Under the pieces are notes generated by a model. It was not told the DNA's origin, searched no databases, and saw nothing but the letters and a program-made list of their open reading frames with translations. Positions 9,222 through 17,697 of a DNA stretch of 64,000 nt are shown here, piece after piece (the stretch's first letter is position 1; the number at the start of each line of letters is the position of its first letter). A program made the translations under genes and the position numbers. Location of the stretch: NCBI RefSeq assembly GCF_000217995.1, contig NC_015676.1:722103-786102 (forward strand), given 5' to 3'. This DNA comes from Methanosalsum zhilinae DSM 4017. GTDB taxonomy: Archaea > Halobacteriota > Methanosarcinia > Methanosarcinales > Methanosarcinaceae.

Positions 9222-10277
9222 ATGGGAAAGAACAATCAAGGTCTTGTTATTGGTAATACTGAAATAAAACCAGGTGAGCGCAAAGTAGTGGAATTGTCAA
9301 AAGCAGGTATATATTCCCAGACCCCTATAAGGATCCCTGTCCATGTTATACGTGGAAAAAAGGATGGTCCTCGTCTTTTTGTTCTTGCAGGGATACACGG
9401 AGATGAAATCAATGGTATTGAAATTATCAGACGCCTGTTAAGGTCATCCAGATTTAAGAAAATGAGGGGTACTCTGATAGCTGTTCCTATTGTAAACATT
9501 TATGGTTTTATTTTCCTGTCCCGCTATCTTCCAGACAGGCGTGACCTTAATCGGTCTTTTCCTGGTTCAGAGAAGGGGTCTCTTGCTGCAAGACTTGCAA
9601 ATTTACTTATGACTGAAGTGGTCAGCAAGTGTACTCATGGTATTGATTTACATACCGGGGCAATTCATAGAAGTAATCTCCCGCATGTAAGGGCAAATCT
9701 TGATAGAGAAACAACCGAAAAGATGGCAAAAGCATTTAACCTGCCGTTAATACTGGATACAAAATCAATCGATGGATCACTCAGACAGGCATGTGACGAT
9801 TCAAATATTTCAATGCTGCTGTACGAAGGGGGAGAAGCTCTAAGATTTGATGAGGTCTCAATCCGTGCAGGTGTGAAGGGTATAAGAAACGTAATGCATT
9901 ATCTGGGAATGCTACCAACTCCTGCAAGAAAAAAATCCAGCAGTATCATACCCCGAATAGGCAGGTCCAGTAAATGGGTGCGTGCTCCAAACAGTGGAAT
10001 TTTTTATCCGTTAAAAAAGCTTGGAGATCAGACTAACAAGGGAGAATCTACAGGAGTTATTGTAAATCCTTTTGGAAATGAAGAATCCCCTATAGTATCC
10101 TCAACTACAGGAATTATTATTGGAAGAAATAATCTTCCAATGGTAAATGAAGGAGATGCACTGTTTCACATAGTAAGTTTTAAGGATGTCGATTCTATCT
10201 CTGCTAATATTGAAGTACTGGAGGATATGGGTCCTTTTATTACAGGTCCTTTATTTGATATTCAAAACAATAAATAA
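9222..10277 (+). CDS. Succinylglutamate desuccinylase/aspartoacylase-family zinc hydrolase
   Basis: This 351-residue protein has the M14-like zinc site: GIHGDEINGIE (about residues 66-76) supplies the first His and Glu, and GIDLHTG near residue 144 supplies the second His. A DRRDLNRSFPGS stretch matches the substrate-binding Arg-Asn-Arg region of the family. A C-terminal beta-rich lipoyl-like segment (residues about 250-340) is also usual. It lies 26 bases after rimK and begins with ATG after a GGTAAAGGCAG sequence. The family removes acyl groups from amino acids. Next to an amino acid ligase it could remove or recycle what RimK adds (inference). Substrate unknown. Confidence 0.85.
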   Translation: MGKNNQGLVIGNTEIKPGERKVVELSKAGIYSQTPIRIPVHVIRGKKDGPRLFVLAGIHGDEINGIEIIRRLLRSSRFKKMRGTLIAVPIVNIYGFIFLSRYLPDRRDLNRSFPGSEKGSLAARLANLLMTEVVSKCTHGIDLHTGAIHRSNLPHVRANLDRETTEKMAKAFNLPLILDTKSIDGSLRQACDDSNISMLLYEGGEALRFDEVSIRAGVKGIRNVMHYLGMLPTPARKKSSSIIPRIGRSSKWVRAPNSGIFYPLKKLGDQTNKGESTGVIVNPFGNEESPIVSSTTGIIIGRNNLPMVNEGDALFHIVSFKDVDSISANIEVLEDMGPFITGPLFDIQNNK

Positions 10278-10322
10278 TTTTATTTAAAGTGTATAATCTT
10301 AACATAGCTATCAATTCAGATA

Positions 10323-11237
10323 TCAGATCTCATCAAACCTACCCAGTCTGATCCTTATGAAATTATAGATCTCACTGGCAATATCTATATTGCAGCATTG
10401 TTCAATCCCTTCAAATCCAGGTGAAGAATTAGCTTCACAGACCTTGAAGTGATCTCCATCAAAGAGAAGGTCTATTCCTGCTATCTCCAGCCCGAATATC
10501 TTTGCTGTTTCGTTAGCAAGCCACTCAATTTCAGGTGTGATCCTGAATTCTCTGACTGTTCCACCTCTTGAAAAGTTTGCCTTGAAACTATCATCTTTTG
10601 CAGATCTTTCAATACATGCTACAGCACGTCCTCCAATCGTAAATACGCGAAGATCCCTCCCCCTGCTGCAACCTATAAATTCCTGAAGAATTATATTTAT
10701 ATTGCTTTTTGTTGCCTGGATCAATTCCATAAGGTCTGTGAAATTTGATTTATTCTCTGATAAAAATACTCCACTTCCCTGGGATCCGGATACAGTTTTG
10801 ACCACAAGTGGAAATCCCAGCTGCTCTTTAACAAGTTCAACATCAACAGGATATTTAACAAGCATTGTTTTTGGTACTGGAATGCTCTTTTCTGCCAGAA
10901 TCTGCTGAGAGTATAGCTTATCCTTTACAGTATCAATACTGTTTGAAGAATTAACTGTATAGACCCCCAATCGTTCAAGGTGTCGAATAACAGCCAGTGC
11001 AAAATATGTTGTCCCGGCTCCCATTCTGGGTAACAGAAAATCTGGAAGCATTACTACTTTTCCATCAAGGAGTACGCTGTTTCTTCCATCCCTTGTCACA
11101 ATCAGCTCAAACTGTTCAGGTCTAACAACCTTTACATCAATTCCTTTCTTTTCTGCAGCTTCCAGAAAGCGATTTATCTCATAATGCTCCGCTTTTAGAC
11201 TATCCTGAGATTCTTTATATAAAATCCAGCCCTTCAT
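10323..11237 (-). CDS. RimK-related ATP-grasp ligase, second copy
   Basis: This 304-residue ATP-grasp protein has an N-terminal pre-ATP-grasp domain, the phosphate-binding loop SGSQGSGVFLSE (about residues 151-162), a basic SFKANFSRGG loop and the metal-binding VCEANSSPGFEGIE near residue 273. It resembles the RimK/LysX/MptN/CofF group, which joins amino acids to carboxylates using ATP. It is clearly divergent from the rimK at 8290, and faces it convergently across the hydrolase gene. In methanogens two enzymes of this group glutamylate tetrahydromethanopterin and coenzyme F420; either role is possible but not shown. The upstream neighbour, 93 bases away on the same strand, is a histidine kinase. 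Confidence 0.85.
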   Translation of the reverse strand: MKGWILYKESQDSLKAEHYEINRFLEAAEKKGIDVKVVRPEQFELIVTRDGRNSVLLDGKVVMLPDFLLPRMGAGTTYFALAVIRHLERLGVYTVNSSNSIDTVKDKLYSQQILAEKSIPVPKTMLVKYPVDVELVKEQLGFPLVVKTVSGSQGSGVFLSENKSNFTDLMELIQATKSNINIILQEFIGCSRGRDLRVFTIGGRAVACIERSAKDDSFKANFSRGGTVREFRITPEIEWLANETAKIFGLEIAGIDLLFDGDHFKVCEANSSPGFEGIEQCCNIDIASEIYNFIRIRLGRFDEI

Positions 11238-11330
11238 TTATGCTCCATTCCCGATACAACAACTATGATCTGTAAATTTAAATTCGTGTCTGATATCTGG
11301 AAGTGAATATTTTTTAATCATGTATAGCGA

Positions 11331-13583
11331 CTAATTATCATCTTCTGCTTTTTTTAGTGTAATCCAGAACACACATCCTGGGCCTTCGGGGTTATCTTCC
11401 ACACCACCCTCTTCTCCATGAAGATCCATTATCCTCTTGACAATGGCCAGGCCAAGACCGGATCCTTTTACCGAACCTTTTTCAACTCTGGTAAAACGAT
11501 TGAAAATATCTTTTTTTGCCTCATCAGGAATCCCTTTGCCAAAATCAGTTATTTTTATTTTCCATCTCTTTTCTTCATCAGATATGTCAATAATTATCTT
11601 ACCTTTTTCAGGACTGTATTTTATGGCATTTGAAAGAAGGTTTGAAAATACATCTTCTATTATTGGATTTGACATTGCATAGCACTTATTGGGTATTCTG
11701 AGATCAATCTCGATTTCATTTTCATCGATCTGATCCGCATAACTTTGAAGCACATTTCTCATTATTGAACATATATTAGTATATTCAAGTTCTATTTGCT
11801 TTGTATCCTCAAGTTTTGCTATCTTGGCAGCAAGTTCTATCATAGTAATTAGCTTCTCACTGTTGTGTTCTATCATGCTTAATGTATGAGCCTTTTCTTC
11901 ATCCGTCTCCTTTTCCTGCAAAAATTCTGTAAGGCCTTTTATCACAGTTGTTGGGTTCAGGAGATCATGATGCATGATATCTATAAACAGATCTTTAAGT
12001 TCATTTGAATGTCTGAGTTCCTCTGCCATCTTTTTATCACTTACATCAACGATGACTCCAACTACGCCGTCATGCTTTCCGGTATTACTCTCAAAAATAG
12101 ATTTACTAATAATAACATTATGATTTAATCCGTCTGGATACCTGAGGGTTGATTCAAATTTATGAATCCCATCTTCAGGGAGGGCACTTATATTATTTTC
12201 ATATTTTTCCGTATTGAGGTGTTCTGGAAAAATTTCGTTTACTGCTTCACCTATGATCTCTTCTCTGTCAACACTCATTACCTTCTCAAATTCAGTATTG
12301 CATCCAAGTAACAGATTCTCTCTACTTGTGTAATATATCGGGGCTGGAATTGCATCCATCACCTCCTGCAGGAAATGAAGACTCTCATCTTTCAATGCGT
12401 TTGATTTTTCCAGATCCTGTGAGTATTCCTGGAGAGTATTCAGGATTTCATTCAGTCCCCGGGGAATTTCATAAAAATCAATGTCTACATCTGTATCAGC
12501 CCTGGCACTAAGATTGCCCTTGAGCACATCGTCAGATATTCTTTTAAAGTCAGTGACAATTCTGTTTATGGATCCTGCAACTGAGTCTGCTGTCATATAA
12601 GCTATCATCCCCATAAAGACGATAGCTATAAGTGATATTTTGATCAACTCTCTTTTGATCTCATCAACGCCAGCAAGCATTTCATCTTTTGGAACAACCA
12701 GAATGAATGAGAAATTGCCTGTCTGTATAGGTTCATAAAATATTATTGAATCCATTTGATTAACAGGATCCTTTGAAACTACATATCCGCTTTTTCCTGT
12801 ATGTATATCTTCTGCAATTTCCAAACATTTTTCATTTTCCAGATCACAGAGGCTGATATTACCTATCCATTCTTTATTCACAGGGTGTGTAAGCAGAGTC
12901 CCCCTGCTATCTGTCATCAGTGCATAACCGCTATTAAAAGGTTTGATATCGCTTACAACCTCATCTATATATCTCAGTGAAACATCTATGCCGGCAACAC
13001 CTACAAAATCTCCATTTTTAAATATTGGGGAGACGAAGCTTACAATAAACACTCCTTCATAATAGTAGGCATCTGTTATTATACTCTGCTCCAGTCTTTT
13101 TGGAGCCTGGTAGTAGTCTTCTGTTTCATAGTCAACAAGCGGCTCCAGTTTTATATCCCCGTCAATTCTGTTCCAGTAGGGTATGAACCTTCCTGTTGAA
13201 TCATGACCTTCAGAATTAATATATTTGTGATCTTTTCCATCAAAGGCATCTGGTTCATAAGCCACAAATACAGCAAGGATATCTGGATGATCTTCAAGTA
13301 TCTTTTTTAGAATCAAATTTGTTTTTTCTCTGCTTGGGTTTTCATATGCTGACATCGTACCTGCAAGCACATGTGGTATTGCAGCATTTTCTCTCATATC
13401 AGCGTTGAACTGACTGGCGAACTTTTCTGTCATTTCAACAGATTGCTTATATGCAATGCTTTCTTCTCTTGATGTGACTGTGGAGACAATTACTGTTGTA
13501 GTGACAGTCATTATTAAAACAATGCTAATAACGATATACACAATGAGCTTTTTTCTTAATGGTACATCCAGCAATTGTCTCAT
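11331..13583 (-). CDS. Membrane sensor histidine kinase (Cache-HAMP-PAS-HisKA-HATPase)
   Basis: This 750-residue protein has an N-terminal membrane segment (about residues 13-33), a large extracellular double-Cache sensor (about 40-305), a second membrane segment (about 310-330), a HAMP linker, a PAS domain (about 405-520), a phosphoacceptor helix with MHHDLLNPTTVIKG near residue 540 and a HATPase domain with NLLSNAIKYSPEKG, DFGKGIP and GSGLGLAI. It senses an external small molecule and signals by phosphotransfer. No response regulator gene is adjacent, so its partner lies elsewhere. It is transcribed from an AT-rich upstream region. Its ligand cannot be deduced. Confidence 0.92.
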   Translation of the reverse strand: MRQLLDVPLRKKLIVYIVISIVLIMTVTTTVIVSTVTSREESIAYKQSVEMTEKFASQFNADMRENAAIPHVLAGTMSAYENPSREKTNLILKKILEDHPDILAVFVAYEPDAFDGKDHKYINSEGHDSTGRFIPYWNRIDGDIKLEPLVDYETEDYYQAPKRLEQSIITDAYYYEGVFIVSFVSPIFKNGDFVGVAGIDVSLRYIDEVVSDIKPFNSGYALMTDSRGTLLTHPVNKEWIGNISLCDLENEKCLEIAEDIHTGKSGYVVSKDPVNQMDSIIFYEPIQTGNFSFILVVPKDEMLAGVDEIKRELIKISLIAIVFMGMIAYMTADSVAGSINRIVTDFKRISDDVLKGNLSARADTDVDIDFYEIPRGLNEILNTLQEYSQDLEKSNALKDESLHFLQEVMDAIPAPIYYTSRENLLLGCNTEFEKVMSVDREEIIGEAVNEIFPEHLNTEKYENNISALPEDGIHKFESTLRYPDGLNHNVIISKSIFESNTGKHDGVVGVIVDVSDKKMAEELRHSNELKDLFIDIMHHDLLNPTTVIKGLTEFLQEKETDEEKAHTLSMIEHNSEKLITMIELAAKIAKLEDTKQIELEYTNICSIMRNVLQSYADQIDENEIEIDLRIPNKCYAMSNPIIEDVFSNLLSNAIKYSPEKGKIIIDISDEEKRWKIKITDFGKGIPDEAKKDIFNRFTRVEKGSVKGSGLGLAIVKRIMDLHGEEGGVEDNPEGPGCVFWITLKKAEDDN

Positions 13584-13848
13584 GATATTATCCTGTGAAT
13601 TTTGTTATTCACTGCAATTTATGACATTATATATATAGATAATTATAATTTACAGTTAAAATTTTAGTATTTATCATATCTTAACATACTATAGATATAA
13701 TTTATAGATGACCGAATTTTATATAACACTTGTTAAAAAATATATTTGTATATATAACAATTTAAGTTGATTAAATTACTTTAGATGTTGGTTTTATCAA
13801 AAAAGAAGTACGAATTGTTTGTTAAATAAATAATTTCATATAGGAATT

Positions 13849-14841
13849 TCACCAGTTAGGTTCATTACCATCCGGCTGACGATAATCTGCAACTTTTTTT
13901 ATGGCCAGGTATAGTGTGCTTAATAGGAATGCAAACCAGTAAGTTGTAAATCTTAAGACCAGAGCAAAGGTTATGGCAAGAGAAGATGCAATCCCCATTG
14001 AACTCAACAGAACCAAAATGCTTCCTTCAAAGGTCCCGATTCCTCCGGGAGATACTGGAACCATTGCTATCATGTATGAAAGTATTGTTACAGTAAAGAT
14101 TGCAGCAACTCCAAGATCAATATTTATTGCATCTGCAAGCAAATATGCCTTTACTCCAAACAGTCCCCAGATGATAAATGATAGTGTCAGCAATACCGGA
14201 ATATATGAGTTTTTATTTTTCAGTATTCTGACCGAATCTCTAAAATCACTTAAATTATTTGAGATCCTGACTTTGATTGTATTTTTCACTGGGAATTTTT
14301 CAGTAAATCGAATCATTGCTTCAGGAAACATAACTATCAGAGAAAATGATGTAAAAATTCCCAGAAACAGAATAAAAGCTCCTGTAAATATATACATGCT
14401 CTCAGTTTGCTTATCACCATAGAAGATAATCCATCCAAGTGATGCTAGGCAAAGGGTCATAAATGGAAAGAGGCTGATTATTTTCTGGATACAGATAATA
14501 GCTGTGGCATCTGAGCCGGATATATTCCATCTTGAACGCATGAGTAATACCTTTGTCAGTTCTCCTCCGGCTTTTAATGCTGGTGTTATGCTTTCAACAA
14601 CGGTACCTGCCATATTAACATCCAGTACCTGGGAATAACTGATATCTCTGTTCAGTTTTCTTGTGATTATGTGCCACTGACTGCTGATAAGTCCAATTGT
14701 TATACACTGGAGAAGACAGAGTAAAATTACGATCTGTATGTTAACAGACCTGATATCTGATATAGTATTGGAAAGATCAGCAATCCAGAGCGTTGCGATC
14801 AGAGCTGATAGGCCAATCAGATACAATATTACATTTTTCAT
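13849..14841 (-). CDS. Flippase-like integral membrane protein (UPF0104 / LPG synthase TM family)
   Basis: This 330-residue protein has about eight membrane segments. The family blocks GTVVESITPALKAGGELTKVLLMR (about residues 84-107 region) and VPVSPGGIGTFEGSILVLLSS near residue 265 are present. Members translocate or modify lipids, for example MprF membrane domains and archaeal AglD/AglR-related proteins. Its ATG at 14841 lies 65 bases inside the preceding gene and has GGGAG seven bases upstream, so translation is probably coupled. It is the last gene of the feoA-feoB operon. Its substrate is unknown. Confidence 0.82.
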   Translation of the reverse strand: MKNVILYLIGLSALIATLWIADLSNTISDIRSVNIQIVILLCLLQCITIGLISSQWHIITRKLNRDISYSQVLDVNMAGTVVESITPALKAGGELTKVLLMRSRWNISGSDATAIICIQKIISLFPFMTLCLASLGWIIFYGDKQTESMYIFTGAFILFLGIFTSFSLIVMFPEAMIRFTEKFPVKNTIKVRISNNLSDFRDSVRILKNKNSYIPVLLTLSFIIWGLFGVKAYLLADAINIDLGVAAIFTVTILSYMIAMVPVSPGGIGTFEGSILVLLSSMGIASSLAITFALVLRFTTYWFAFLLSTLYLAIKKVADYRQPDGNEPNW

Positions 14842-15418
14842 CCTTTACTCCCATTTCATTTTTAACCAGCAGTACAGTATTTTTCATTGTGCAGTTTATA
14901 CATTTGAGGTTCTGACCTAAACAGTCTGCATTGCTACTGCAAAAATCGGTTTCTATGCCATATAATATATGGCTAAAAATTATCTTTGTTCTTCTCATCA
15001 GTATTCTGGTATGTGGTGTTATCCGGTGACAGATATTTGCAAGCACTTTTTCCTTTGGGTAAACCTGAAGAGCTATATGTACCAGAGAATATCTGTGCGC
15101 ACTGACATTTTCTCCGTCTGCCTGAATCACCTGTATCCTATTGTTCAGATGTAGTCTGCTTACAACTTTTCTGGAAATTTCTACAGCTTCCGGATCGTTG
15201 TCCACAACAGTTACCTGCGCACCCGTCTGCTCAGCTATTTCAATTGCTGTACAGGGAAAGGGTCCTCCACCAATACATAAAATATGATCATTCTGGGATA
15301 TGGTAGCAATTGCTATTTCTTTTGCGACCAGTCTTTTGTAGTACATCCGGTAGATCTTACTAAATATATGACTTTTAGTCGCTATTTCTTCTATTTTTTT
15401 TGTTATGGCTGGAATCAT
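14777..15418 (-). CDS. Nicotianamine synthase-like SAM-fold protein
   Basis: This 213-residue protein has a Rossmann core with GGGPFPCT (residues 50-57) followed by VVDNDPEAVEISRKV (71-85). The GGGP-x-P-x-T loop, the SRKV helix, the later P+KVLANICHR segment and a terminal KNTVLLVKN strand follow the order seen in nicotianamine synthases, including the archaeal one of Methanothermobacter. The N-terminal helical domain of that enzyme is shortened to about 45 residues. A cysteine cluster (Cys160, 166, 173, 176) and about 25 extra C-terminal residues are unusual. Nicotianamine-type enzymes join aminobutyrate units from SAM into metal chelators. Its place after feoB suggests a role in iron handling. 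A plain methyltransferase is the alternative. Confidence 0.7.
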   Translation of the reverse strand: MIPAITKKIEEIATKSHIFSKIYRMYYKRLVAKEIAIATISQNDHILCIGGGPFPCTAIEIAEQTGAQVTVVDNDPEAVEISRKVVSRLHLNNRIQVIQADGENVSAHRYSLVHIALQVYPKEKVLANICHRITPHTRILMRRTKIIFSHILYGIETDFCSSNADCLGQNLKCINCTMKNTVLLVKNEMGVKDEKCNIVSDWPISSDRNALDC

Positions 15419-15445
15419 ATCTATCGTTTTATGGTTTTAGAAAAA

Positions 15446-17209
15446 TTACTGGAATCCAAGCAACCTTGCTATCTGGTTGAATAGACCGGCTAATGTGAAT
15501 GCAATAATTGTGGTAAATCCTATTACGTAGATGGATAGTCTCAGGTTGAACTCTTTAATTATGATCGCCATTACAGTGACACATGGCAAATAGAATAGAG
15601 CGACCAGAGACCCCACAATAAGCTGCAGTGTTGTTAGTTCAAGCTCCAGCAGTGGCAATACTCCCAGCTCTCTTCTAACTATTCCAAGCATCAATGCAAG
15701 ACTTGCTTCCTTTGGAAGGCCAAGCCATCCCTCAACAAGTGGTTTTAGGAGATCTCCTATAACCAGCAGCAATCCTGTTTCTACAAGTACGGCTGCAAAC
15801 AGTATTCCCAGTATCATGGGAATCTCTGCTTCCAGCAGGAACTGCTTTATCCTGATAACTATTTTCTGAGAAAGTGCACTCATAGATGGTTTCAGCAGGT
15901 TTGGAACTTCCATTAACATTGGATCGGTCTCACCTGGTATCACTCTGTTCAATATAAATCCCGCAACCAGAATTGCCACAAACGAAACCATATATACAAA
16001 TACCAGTGCAAGGATCGACTGGTCTCCCAGAAGAGCGATGAATGCACCACTCTGTGCAGTACAGGGTACTGCCAGTGCAACAAGGGATGTTATCATAAGA
16101 CGCTGCTTCTGGCTGGTTGCGGCCCTTGTTCCAAGTATGGCCGGGACTGCACATCCATATCCCATTACCATTGGGACAACATTACTTCCAAGCATTCCGA
16201 TTTTGCGAAGAACACTGTCCAATAATATTCCCAGTCTAGGAAGATACCCACTATCCTCTAAAAATGAAATGACAACATAAAATAGTGTGACATATGGCAG
16301 TATAAGGAAAAAAGGCCATTCAATTCCTTTTATCAGTACACCGTATTCTCCTACCAGTAAGTTGAATACTATTCCTTCAGGAATAAAATATGCTACCAGG
16401 GAAGTTACTGCTGGAATATAATAGTTATCCAGTATTGGAAGGAGCAAAAGTGCTCTAAGGCCCTGTCCACCTCCGACAACAAAAAGCATTGAAAAAGTCA
16501 GGATGATAAGTGCCAGAGGCAAGCCGGGAAAGGGCTGTACCAGTGCATCTCCCAGTTTATCCCAGAATGTCGGATGCCTGTGTTCTACCACCTGCACATT
16601 TTCAGCAATCCTTCCAACTTCCTGCCATCTCTCATCATGTGACATCTGAACCGGCTTTATTGCAATCGGCTCCCTGAGAGCAACGTCCCATGCTCTGTCA
16701 AGAAGATCTTTCAGTCCAATATTGCGTGGAGCAATAGTCGGGATTACCGGTGCTTCCAGCTCCTCTTCAAGTTTTTTTACATCAATTGATATACCTTTAT
16801 TCTCAGCAACATCGATCAGATTAAGTGCATATATTACAGGCACATCTTTATGTTTTATCTGAAGGGCAAGGTTGAGGTTTCTCTCAAGGTTTGTTGCATC
16901 AAGTACACAGATAATTACATTTGCACCCTCTTCAAGAAAATTAACCGCAACCTGTTCAGCAGGGGATGTTGCTTCCAGGGAATATGTTCCGGGAACGTCA
17001 ATCAGGGTAGCGTTTTTACTTCGATAGCTTATACTTCCTGCTGTATAACTTACTGTAGTTCCTGCATAGTTTGCAGTCAAAACATCCATACCGGTTAATT
17101 TGGAAAAAATCACACTTTTTCCAACATTTGGGTTACCCATCAACAGAATTTTAATATCATCTGGTGCACTGGGCGGAAGTTTTCTGGAACCGGTATTATG
17201 ACAACGCAC
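15446..17209 (-). CDS. feoB: Ferrous iron transport protein B
   Basis: This 587-residue protein is shorter than bacterial FeoB (about 770) but has all core parts. An N-terminal G domain shows GNPNVGKS (about residues 27-34), the effector region YAGTTVSYTAG, DVPGTYSLE and NLID. Two Gate regions follow; the first contains MVMGYGCAVPAILGTRA, with the conserved Cys of the iron path. It imports Fe2+ across the cytoplasmic membrane. The start is GTG at 17209, directly abutting the feoA stop codon. The shortened length reflects a reduced cytosolic linker. Downstream, 27 bases away, is the nicotianamine synthase-like gene. Confidence 0.96.
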   Translation of the reverse strand: MRCHNTGSRKLPPSAPDDIKILLMGNPNVGKSVIFSKLTGMDVLTANYAGTTVSYTAGSISYRSKNATLIDVPGTYSLEATSPAEQVAVNFLEEGANVIICVLDATNLERNLNLALQIKHKDVPVIYALNLIDVAENKGISIDVKKLEEELEAPVIPTIAPRNIGLKDLLDRAWDVALREPIAIKPVQMSHDERWQEVGRIAENVQVVEHRHPTFWDKLGDALVQPFPGLPLALIILTFSMLFVVGGGQGLRALLLLPILDNYYIPAVTSLVAYFIPEGIVFNLLVGEYGVLIKGIEWPFFLILPYVTLFYVVISFLEDSGYLPRLGILLDSVLRKIGMLGSNVVPMVMGYGCAVPAILGTRAATSQKQRLMITSLVALAVPCTAQSGAFIALLGDQSILALVFVYMVSFVAILVAGFILNRVIPGETDPMLMEVPNLLKPSMSALSQKIVIRIKQFLLEAEIPMILGILFAAVLVETGLLLVIGDLLKPLVEGWLGLPKEASLALMLGIVRRELGVLPLLELELTTLQLIVGSLVALFYLPCVTVMAIIIKEFNLRLSIYVIGFTTIIAFTLAGLFNQIARLLGFQ

Positions 17210-17440
17210 TCAGTGCACCTCTTTTATGATAATTTGCTCAGCTATCTTTTTATCTATTGCAACACACCGTGTTCCAATCTGTACAACCAGTGGTCCTCCA
17301 AAGAACTGTCTGGATCTGATGGATACCTTTGATCCTTTTCTAAGTCCAAGTGAGTTAAGAAGGTTGATGTCCGGCAGGTTTTCAATTATACAGGGTTTGT
17401 CATTTTCGTAGCTGGCAAGATACATATCAGATTTCTCCAC
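17210..17440 (-). CDS. feoA: FeoA-domain protein
   Basis: This 76-residue SH3-like protein is of typical FeoA length. The stretch NSLGLRKGSKVSIRSRQFFGGPLVVQIGTRCVAIDKKIAEQI shows the family pattern of a GL-x-x-G turn, a glycine-rich hairpin and a terminal helix. FeoA is a small cytoplasmic partner of FeoB that affects iron uptake. It is the first gene of the operon and its TGA stop is immediately followed by the feoB GTG. Confidence 0.92.
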   Translation of the reverse strand: MEKSDMYLASYENDKPCIIENLPDINLLNSLGLRKGSKVSIRSRQFFGGPLVVQIGTRCVAIDKKIAEQIIIKEVH

Positions 17441-17449
17441 TAATATTTC

Positions 17450-17479
17450 ATTAACCTATATTATCTAGAGTGGGTTAAT
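17450..17479 (-). promoter_or_regulatory. Inverted repeat upstream of feoA, candidate iron-regulator site
   Basis: Arms ATTAACC (17450-17456) and GGTTAAT (17473-17479) are separated by 16 bases and lie just before the feoA start. An iron-responsive DtxR-type repressor commonly controls feo genes through sites of this general form, but the match to a known consensus is not established. The region is shared with the divergent deoA gene, whose start is about 220 bases away. Confidence 0.4.
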
Positions 17480-17697
17480 ATAATTAATGGTACTTAAGGA
17501 TTTTCGTATACCCGAATTTTTAATAAGTTGATACCTGACAGTCTAAATTATTTCTTGAGAATGTGCCCGAGATATCTCTTCAGGAAGTACCCATATTATC
17601 TGATGGCTTAGTGAATTCAACCAATCTCACCTATATTCGGGCTAAACCTATTTATTGTATCGTACTAATGTTGAATATATACAAAGTGGTGTAATAA

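Noticed and set aside
13973-14422. Plus-strand ORF of 149 codons opposite the flippase-like gene
   Set aside because: It lies fully within a well supported minus-strand membrane protein gene and shows no motif or ribosome-binding site of its own.
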